A DNA stretch of 64,000 bases. It comes from Siphonodentalium dalli. Its lineage: Eukaryota > Mollusca > Scaphopoda > Gadilida > Siphonodentaliidae. Under the pieces are notes generated by a model. The model had not been told where the DNA came from. It searched no databases and saw only the letters and a list, made by a program, of their open reading frames with translations. A program made the translations under genes and the position numbers. Below are positions 57,101 through 64,000 of this stretch, in pieces. Location: positions 202,168,690-202,232,689 of the forward strand of contig CP136069.1 of NCBI GenBank assembly GCA_032622095.1, written 5' to 3'. The stretch's first letter is position 1. Every line of letters starts with the position of its first letter.

Positions 57101-58094
57101 CAATGGCATCACTCCTTGGTGTGGCATGAGCTTAGAAAGCATACAGTAGTTGCGCGTGTGAGATGTACAGTGTGTACGGACGTACTGATCACACCAAGCC
57201 CATGTTCATGTGTGATGCATCTGGCAAGTACTTTGCCCAACCAGGACAACACCAACAATCACCAAACGTTGCACTCCAATGAAAGGGAGTTCAAGTGCGG
57301 ACAGAGCGAAAAACTTTTATAAGAACATTTCTGTTGATATACAATACAAACGTCCACCATTAATACATTAAGAAATGGAGCATAATTTTGCTGGGAGTTA
57401 TTTTTACAATTATTATATCCAAATTAGGCACAACACCGTCATTTATATATATATTTTTCGTATGTGGATTGTTCATTGGTTTATCTCGCCGATAACGACT
57501 TATTCGCGTTGTTCCGTGGTTCTGGAAATGACACGACTTTCAACTCATGGACAAATTCGCTGACTAATATCGTTGACTCCATCGCAACATTCCTCTTGTT
57601 TGCAGGCAAAGCAATAACAGGAATTGAACGTACTATTCTTGGAATCTAATGACTTCGTGTGTATATCATTATTGCTCGATAGTCGAATTCAGTCTCTAAA
57701 AATGTATTGATGCAAGTTATTTATGGAACTAATGCTTAATCAAACGTAGTCAGTAGCAGCAGCTTAAACAATGTATGTCCACATGTACATGTATAACCAA
57801 GCTCCATTTGTAACTATTTGTGCGATTTAGCATCAGTCGACAATTACACTATACAGTATATATACTTTATAACCACTAACATGTGATATAGCTTTCACCT
57901 ACATTATTAGCGTTGTATGGGCAAGGATGCCAAGCCCATACATGTACCTAATTACCCAGACTATCTACTCACGCGAAATTAATGTCATCCGTACCGTAGA
58001 GCGATTTGGAACATAATAGTACCTTATTCAGCATTAAGACAACACACACTCTAACCACATGCGTGTGATGTAGCATCAGTCCATCTTTTTGCGA
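54184..58094. other. Long unassigned stretch, candidate location of missing receptor exons
   Basis: No complete gene found. Items of note: a minus-strand frame at 56,129-56,326 (MWAVATYSMGSMKSYLQLK), considered and rejected as a receptor exon; a + frame at 57,464-57,649 ending FAGKAITGIERTILGI, unassigned; a piece of the AAGTGATGTGAA dispersed repeat at 57,374-57,455; and short ATCT and TATC microsatellite-like runs near 56,010. Confidence 0.35.
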
Positions 58095-58505
58095 AAACCC
58101 TGTGCCAATGAATTCTCTTATATATGCGAGTCGACCATAGATCGCCTCGCATATACAAGAGAATGCATTGGCCTAACAAATTTCATACTATTTTTTTTAT
58201 AATTGTTAAAAAATGTAAGAAAAAAAGAAAAAAATATATAAAAACATAGGTAAAGAAAGTAAGAAATAATGATAAACATTGATAAAGAATGTAAGAAAAA
58301 ATGATAAAGAATGAAAGAAAAAATTTAAAAAAAAAAGGATAAAATTGTTAAAGAATGTAAGAAAAAATAATAAACAAAATATTAAAATTATTAAATAATA
58401 TAAAAAAAATGGATACAAAAAATTGTCGGCCAATGCATTCTCTTATATATGCGAGCCGACCAATCGTCGACTCGCATATATAAGACATTGCATTGGCATA
58501 TGATA
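58095..58505. mobile_element. Hairpin-cassette MITE with expanded A-rich core
   Basis: CCCTGTGCC then hairpin L at 58,104-58,172, an A-rich core of ~255 bp built from AAAGAATGTAAGAAAAAATG-like repeats, then hairpin R at 58,429-58,497 with a diverged centre (GAGCCGACCAATCGTCGACTC). Neither the TTAA nor the TGTGACCCGCC terminal repeats are present, so this is the bare cassette. GTGTGATGTAGCATCAGTCC and GTGTGATATAGCATCAATCC flank it in direct orientation. Confidence 0.78.
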
Positions 58506-59429
58506 TTTAATGGTGCACCAGCTCCGGTTGTGCTAAGATAAAATTTACTCTAACTACTTATGTGTGATATAGCATCAATCCACCGAAAATTATGACATTG
58601 AGCTTCAGTTTCTCTGCCTCACTACTTGAATTATATTTCATTCTCCAAATGTATTTACGCACAATGAACGCATGTGCGTGCTATTATTTATCTCTGCTTA
58701 TTGTTGATTCTAGGTTTATATTTTTTTATTATTTTGTTATGTTGTGATTTGTTTTCTTTCTCTTATCTGCATTTGTTCTCTTAGTACTGTTTTTTTTTAA
58801 TATGTGGGTTTTATTGTTGGGCGCTCTGTCTTTCTCTTTTATTTTGTATGTTCTATGTACATTATTGAATGTATATTATCAGGCGTTGCCCAGGTTAAAG
58901 TGATGTGAAACCCTCTGCATGCTGTGGATATTTGGTGGGAATAGAGAATACGTATACTCTTGCTCAAAGTGTTACATGTATTCTCATAAATTGTATATCC
59001 AAATGGCATCACAAAACATTATTCTATTCTTACACATGGAATATCAGTAGTGGCTCACCTTGTCAGTCGGAGTGATTGTCATTTTTTATCGCGATTAATC
59101 CGTCCCACCAATAAAGAAGTATTTATTTATTTACAACTGCATATACTTCGTACGTTACATCATGAAACATGAACACATTAAACACATTAGTTCGCAAAAA
59201 TAAAAGACGACAATTGGGTTTTACAGAGATATGTTACAGAGTTGTATCAATCAATATAGTGGGTTAGACAAAGATTTTGGAGACACCTAATTATCATATC
59301 TTCATGAAGATACAGATGTTTTAAAGAAATTTCCATGTGCTCCTCTGTTCACGGTGCTGCATACTGGCTAATTATTCTCAGTTTAAAAGAAATGTTGCTC
59401 TCCATGTATTTCTGCTTCATGTGCCCAAT
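58506..59429. other. Intergenic with dispersed-repeat copy
   Basis: 58,883-59,035 is a copy of the GCGTTGCCCAGGTTAAAGTG repeat also found at 29.4 kb. No gene supported. Confidence 0.5.
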
Positions 59430-60250
59430 TCGTATTAAATTTAGGGGCCCCATATCTCACACCCAGACGGCACCAAGTTGGCGTATTTAAACCACACCAT
59501 TAGATTCCTCGTATCACGGAGAAGAATATGTATCAGTCTGGTGGAAATCGGCGCTAAACATATTGTTAATCAATGTTGGTGTCCCTCTCACGCTCTATGC
59601 ACCCAGGGTCCGCGCTGGACCGAATTTTTTGCCAAATTATTTTAGCAATTGCCACTATCCCCGATAGTACCATCTCTGCAACCGTACGTCTTATGTTTCG
59701 ACACTCGCGTTTGAACGACTTTTGATATCGACAGAAAAGCAGGTAGTTAATAATTAATTATACTCGCATATCTATTGTGGTTTATTGTGCCCGTCTCCCT
59801 TTCGGTGCACCCCTGACTCGAATGACGCCACTTTTGACAGCTTTAACCACACCATTATACACATCATACCATGGGGATGATTTTGTAGAAGTTTGGTGGC
59901 AATCGGTGACTAAACCAATTCTTATCAAATAGTGTAACCACCCCCACAATCACTCATCCAAACGACACCAATTTGGCGTCTTTAAATCAATAGAGAATGG
60001 AGAAGGATGTGTATCAATTTGATGGAAGTCGACGCTAAATTGTTTGATCAATGTTGGTGTGCCTCTCTTTTTCGGTGCATCCCTGACTAGAAAAGCGCCA
60101 CTGTTGACATATATACATCACGCCATTAGATTCCTCATATCATGGGGATGATTATATATAAGTTTGGTGGCAATCGGCGTCAACATTTTGTTCTGCCCCT
60201 CCCCCTTTTCTGCCCCTGACAATAACGTCGTCACTTTAGAAACTTTTAAA
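59430..60250. repeat. Diverged ~130-bp tandem repeat in higher-order pairs
   Basis: About five monomers, each with a CGCCACTTTTGACAG or GGCACCAAGTTGGCGT start, TTTAAACCACACCATTA, ATCATGGGGATGAT and GTTTGGTGGCAATCGG. Starts at ~59,467, 59,822, 59,960, 60,090 and 60,225. Two alternating monomer types are suggested. Similarity is moderate, so the repeat is old. Confidence 0.7.
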
Positions 60251-62264
60251 CCACACCATTATCTTTCTCTTAAAAAGATGTTAGACCCCTTCGGTGCCAT
60301 CTAGGTGGTCCCCAATGAATTTCTATAGAACACAGACAGACATTCGCAAATATAGATATAGACGAAGCATGTAAATACCGTAGAGCTGTAAAATATAATT
60401 TCCTATGATGGAGGTCACTAAAACATATATTTCCTGACAAATGTTGTGATTGGACGACATTGGCATAATGAATTATGGTGGTAATATAGAACACGGACAT
60501 TTTCTCCAGAAGTAGTATGCGTAGCTATTCGAGACGGTTTACACATAACTGGTCCTATCTTAAGCTACCTTCACACAATGGGGGCCTATGCTATAGAATA
60601 CAATTTGTGTAATATCAGCGTTAATTTGTGATTTACTAATTTGGTAATACATATTTTGTGTTCTATAGTATTAGACTGTATTTCTATCAGTGTATTTCTT
60701 TCATTGTAGATTGAAACTAAATATATGCCCAAAAACTCTTTATATGCCAAATATATTGACATGTAATGACTTATATGATCTTTTTTGGCGAACTATCTAT
60801 ATACCGGGATTCACTTGACCGGAAAATCTTTGCATTTGGTGGAGAAAAGGGGGCCTGAAAGTTTCATCGTTGCATGTGTCCATAGTACTCGAACGCTACA
60901 GCTTTGTAACATGTCAAAAATCGCAATCCGGAATGATAAAGTACTGACTAAGAGGGTTCTATGGTACAGCAATAATACCATTTATGTAAAAAATCATTAT
61001 TAGATTACAACTGCATAGGCTACATTATTGATTTTTCACTTCGTGTTCACGACTATTGTCCGTGAGGATAATGGTGATTGCGTTTAGCTGGGTACATGTT
61101 CTTTGTAATGCGGTCACCGAATCACAATTGTTAACCCATTGAGATGGTTTACGCTCAATGCAGTTGAAAGGAGATAGCCATGTCAGCGGCCTAGATTTTA
61201 ATTATGAATGGAATTAAAGAGTTACAGTAAATTGTCGGGCTTGGACTCTTTGTGTGAAGGTACACGGATACGGTGAATTGGGGGTGGTGGCATTTCGTGT
61301 TGAAACAGTCACTGATAAGTTGCGTTACGAATCAGTAGACCTCAAATCTTTACCATGACATTATGCAACCTATTTGAACCACATGGCATTTGTGTGCTCA
61401 AGAAGTTTGCGTTCATCTTGTGGTCTAAACAATTTAATTTGACCAATATTGCCGCCCATAATATTCCATAAAAATCGGGGTCCCCTGATCCTTAAAGGCC
61501 CACTTAAAGATACGGACGGCGTTGGCGGTGGGTATGCTGTTAAAATATATACTAATCAGAAATATTGCATAAACAGTATGTTATTATCAAATTTGTTCCT
61601 TTGTTGTGTAAACAAAAGCAAAAAAACGTTACAGAACCAGACTTTTGTTTAGATCCGGCTATACGGTTAAAGCCACATGGCGGTTTGCGCTCCAAAATAC
61701 ACAAAACAATATTCGCTTTTGAAATTTTCCCGGTATCAAAATAGGTAAATAAATACCCAAACTAACTTTCTACGACCAATACATGTCCCATAAAGACGCA
61801 TTCAAGTCATGAAAATTACAACAAAACGAAATGTTTGGGTCCCGAACAATTTTTTTCCAACCTGCCATTTTGGACGATGCAAAACTACCGACAACAGCCG
61901 AGGATTTCCGGGTGTATTCGTAAATAAGCTTCCTCAGCGTCTTATAATTTCCGGTACGCGATAAAGGTATTTCAATTTGATCGTATATGTGTCCCTGTGA
62001 GAAAATGGTCTCTGTTGACAAGAATTTAATGATAGGACGGTCATCCTGAATTTATCCGAGACGTGGCGGTGGTGCGATTGGGAGGAGGGGGTTAAGAAAG
62101 GAACATAATATTGTTTATACATGTATAATAATTAATTATGTTGAGATGCATTTGTATTTAAATTTCAATCCAACATCATTATCGTAGTAAATTGCATGAT
62201 TTGCAGTATATGTTGAATATATTTCTTATAGAATATAGGAATGGGTCGCCAAGTATTAGATCAT
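60251..62264. other. Unassigned intergenic sequence
   Basis: No gene supported. TTAAAGGCCCACTTAAAG near 61,492, with GTTGGCGGTGGGTATGCTGT, matches pieces near 39.2 and 39.65 kb. Confidence 0.4.
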
Positions 62265-62690
62265 ATCATGAATTTATACTCTGGCTACCGTAGAGATCAT
62301 ATTGAACCAGTTAACATTATTATATGGGAACGTTTTAATGTTCTGCACGATGGAGAACTTTATAGCATTGAAAAAAAAAAAACCCAGTGACTATATATAT
62401 TTAGTTATTATTAGTTCCTTCATAATATATTTCACAACATAGCGGGTGTTATACTCCATATTTCATGCAACATCGAGTTGGGATCTTCGTGAACTACGTA
62501 CACAATGGAATACACTATTTACTGAGGAACGATATTAACTAAGAATATATTAGCTGGACTGTTTTTTTTAAATGTTTATAAACTTCCTTATCTGAACATG
62601 AAAAATTTCACATTATTGAAATGGTGTAGAATTATCTCTACGGGCGTAGCTAGGGTAGCGATTCATGATATGATTTAGCTAAGTATATAT
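62265..62690. mobile_element. TIR MITE, second copy of the 37.4-kb family
   Basis: Left ATCATGAATTTATACTCTGG then CTACCGTAGAGATCATATTG; right GAATTATCTCTACGGGCGTA, then GCTAGGGTAGCG and ATTCATGATATGAT, the inverted partner. Shares TTTAGTTATT and AAGTATATT-type internal blocks with the 37.4-kb copy, although diverged. Confidence 0.65.
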
Positions 62691-63184
62691 GCATATATTT
62701 TTTCACAATTTACGTAGATCCGTTCATTGCATGTTTATATGCTGAAATCAACTGTAGACAAGATAGACAGGCGGGGGAGTGGTATACACGCACGTAGCAT
62801 TGGAGCTGTGTTAATTATCTACATGGATTAACTGTTTTGAATATATTTTTTAACACACGGAAAAATTAGATATCATATGAAAGTAGAATATGTGAGCTTT
62901 GTGTTCCGCACTGCTGTATAATTTGAAAGTTGTGTCGTGGGAACGGCGTGTAAACAATGTAGACACATTTAGAGGAAAAATAATTTTAAACAAATTTAAT
63001 CCTATTCTACTACTGAAACCGACGGTGAAGAAGCTTTTTTGGTGTTATTTTTCATGTCTATTTTCTAACTGTTCTAATATAAAATGGGTTAACAGGTGTG
63101 ATATGGCCAAGTTGGTACAGACATTCTACATAATTATATGGTTTGCGATTAAGCATTGTTTGTTTATATTTTTTTTATTACTTA
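62691..63184. other. Unassigned intergenic sequence
   Basis: Two overlapping + frames (from 62,899 and 63,143) with no recognisable domain; the second enters the repeat at 63,185. Confidence 0.35.
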
Positions 63185-63530
63185 GGCCCGTTCCAAACGA
63201 CGGATATTTGTCGACTCGAATCTAATACCAGACCCACAATTGTATTGAATGCGTCAAAAATGCGACGTTTGAAACAATTAGATCCGTGTCAGACGCACCA
63301 CAGACGAATCTCCGTCCAATTCAGACGAATCTTCGTCGGTGATGCGTCTGAAATCCGTCTTGGTTTCAAACGACGGATTTTTGACGACTCGAATCTAATA
63401 CAAGTGACGAGAAGAGCCGAAAGTTGCCGAAGTAACGAATGCGAATGATATGATAATGATATGATAATGGTATAATAATGAGGGGGTTCCCATTATCTGC
63501 GGAAATACCCACATCACGTCATTTGCCGCA
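63185..63530. mobile_element. Dispersed element, relative of 52.7 kb
   Basis: GGCCCGTTCCAAACGACGGA then GTCGACTCGAATCTAATACC, and an internal second copy (TTTCAAACGACGGATTTTTG, ACGACTCGAATCTAATACAA) at ~63,362. GATGCGTCTGAAATCCGTCT and GATATGATAATGATATGATA are shared with 52,735-53,070. Confidence 0.6.
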
Positions 63531-63659
63531 CGGTCTCTTTGTTATAAAGACAGATATATCTATAAGCATTGCTTAGGTAACATTGTGAAAATTGTAATTA
63601 TTTTGGTAGTTTGATTTCTCAACGAATATGGCATGTCACTGACTCACATCTCATAATGG

Positions 63660-64000
63660 ATATAGTGTCAATGATTTATAATAATTCATATATACGGTAT
63701 GAGGGGTAGGGGTTGTAGCAACTGATTTATACTAATTCATATATACCGATATTCCTTATTGTAAGGAATAGGGGTGGTAGTCTCTGATCTTTAATAATTA
63801 ATATATACCGGTATTACTTATTATAAGGGGCAGTGGTGGTGCCAGTGATTTATAATAATTCATATATACCGGCATTACTTATTATGAGGGGTATAGGACT
63901 GGTAACCTCTTATTTATAATATTTCATATATTCCCGTATTACTTATTACAAGGGGCAGAGTGGTAGTCTATGATTTATAATAACTTATATATACCGGTAT
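63660..64000. repeat. ~62-bp tandem repeat, ~6 copies, running off the window
   Basis: Units of GATTTATAATAATTCATATA followed by TACCGGTATTACTTATTATA and AGGGGCAGTGGTGGTAG. Positions near 63,673, 63,724, 63,787, 63,850, 63,911 and 63,971; the array is cut by the window end. Moderate divergence. Confidence 0.85.

Noticed and set aside
57464-57649. + frame ending FAGKAITGIERTILGI as a terminal exon
   Set aside because: No acceptor or upstream partner exon visible, no recognisable family; chance ORF not excluded.
1-64000. CRISPR-like arrays
   Set aside because: The many tandem repeats have no unique spacers (head-to-tail minisatellites) and the sequence is clearly eukaryotic.

Overview
This is a gene-poor, AT-rich window of a eukaryotic nuclear genome. 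It almost certainly comes from a marine invertebrate, and a lophotrochozoan such as a mollusc, brachiopod or annelid is my best guess. The evidence is a Cys-loop receptor subunit in small phase-matched exons separated by 5 to 6.5 kb introns, plus a mixture of Crypton, Penelope-like and L2/CR1-like elements, with very many MITEs and minisatellites. The species cannot be read from the sequence. There are no bacterial operons, rRNA genes or CRISPR arrays, and I recognised no tRNA.

Only two host genes can be supported. One is on the + strand: a coding exon at 13,434-14,699 for an unrecognised, low-complexity, probably disordered 421-residue protein. The other is on the - strand: three exons (52,332-52,520, 47,058-47,209 and 40,139-40,510) of a nicotinic-acetylcholine-receptor-like subunit. 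They give the Cys-loop, then M1, then M2-M3-M4 and the stop codon, and the splice phases agree (1/1, then 0/0). The exons for the N-terminal half of its ligand-binding domain were not found. A possible signal-peptide exon at 5,265 is weaker.

Layout. 0-12 kb: hairpin MITEs, minisatellites of 43, 39 and 31 bp, and a ~0.9 kb foldback element. 13.4-14.7 kb: the orphan gene. 15.8-21 kb: a cluster of double-hairpin MITEs and a 94-bp tandem repeat. 23.3-28.8 kb: a near-identical triplication of a 1.16-kb unit containing a 21-bp minisatellite, with a 5'-truncated LINE inserted in a related array. 29.9-31 kb: two minisatellites followed by the GIY-YIG end of a Penelope-like element. 31-40 kb: TA repeats, terminal-inverted-repeat elements and nested MITEs. 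40-52.5 kb: the receptor gene; its 6.5-kb intron holds a 45-bp satellite, a truncated Crypton and other inserts. 52.5-64 kb: mostly repeats and unassigned sequence.

The two most distinctive observations are these. (1) A ~69-bp near-perfect hairpin occurs about 19 times (plus half copies), usually in inverted pairs. The same hairpin pair is embedded in MITEs with unrelated termini: a TTAA-flanked piggyBac-like family, a TA-flanked family beginning TGTGACCCGCC, and a CTCTTTCAGTGCC family. (2) The 45-bp satellite in the receptor intron begins at the 5' splice site of the M1 exon. Most of its units carry a donor-like GAG|GTAAGA in the sense orientation, so the intron contains a long run of decoy splice donors.
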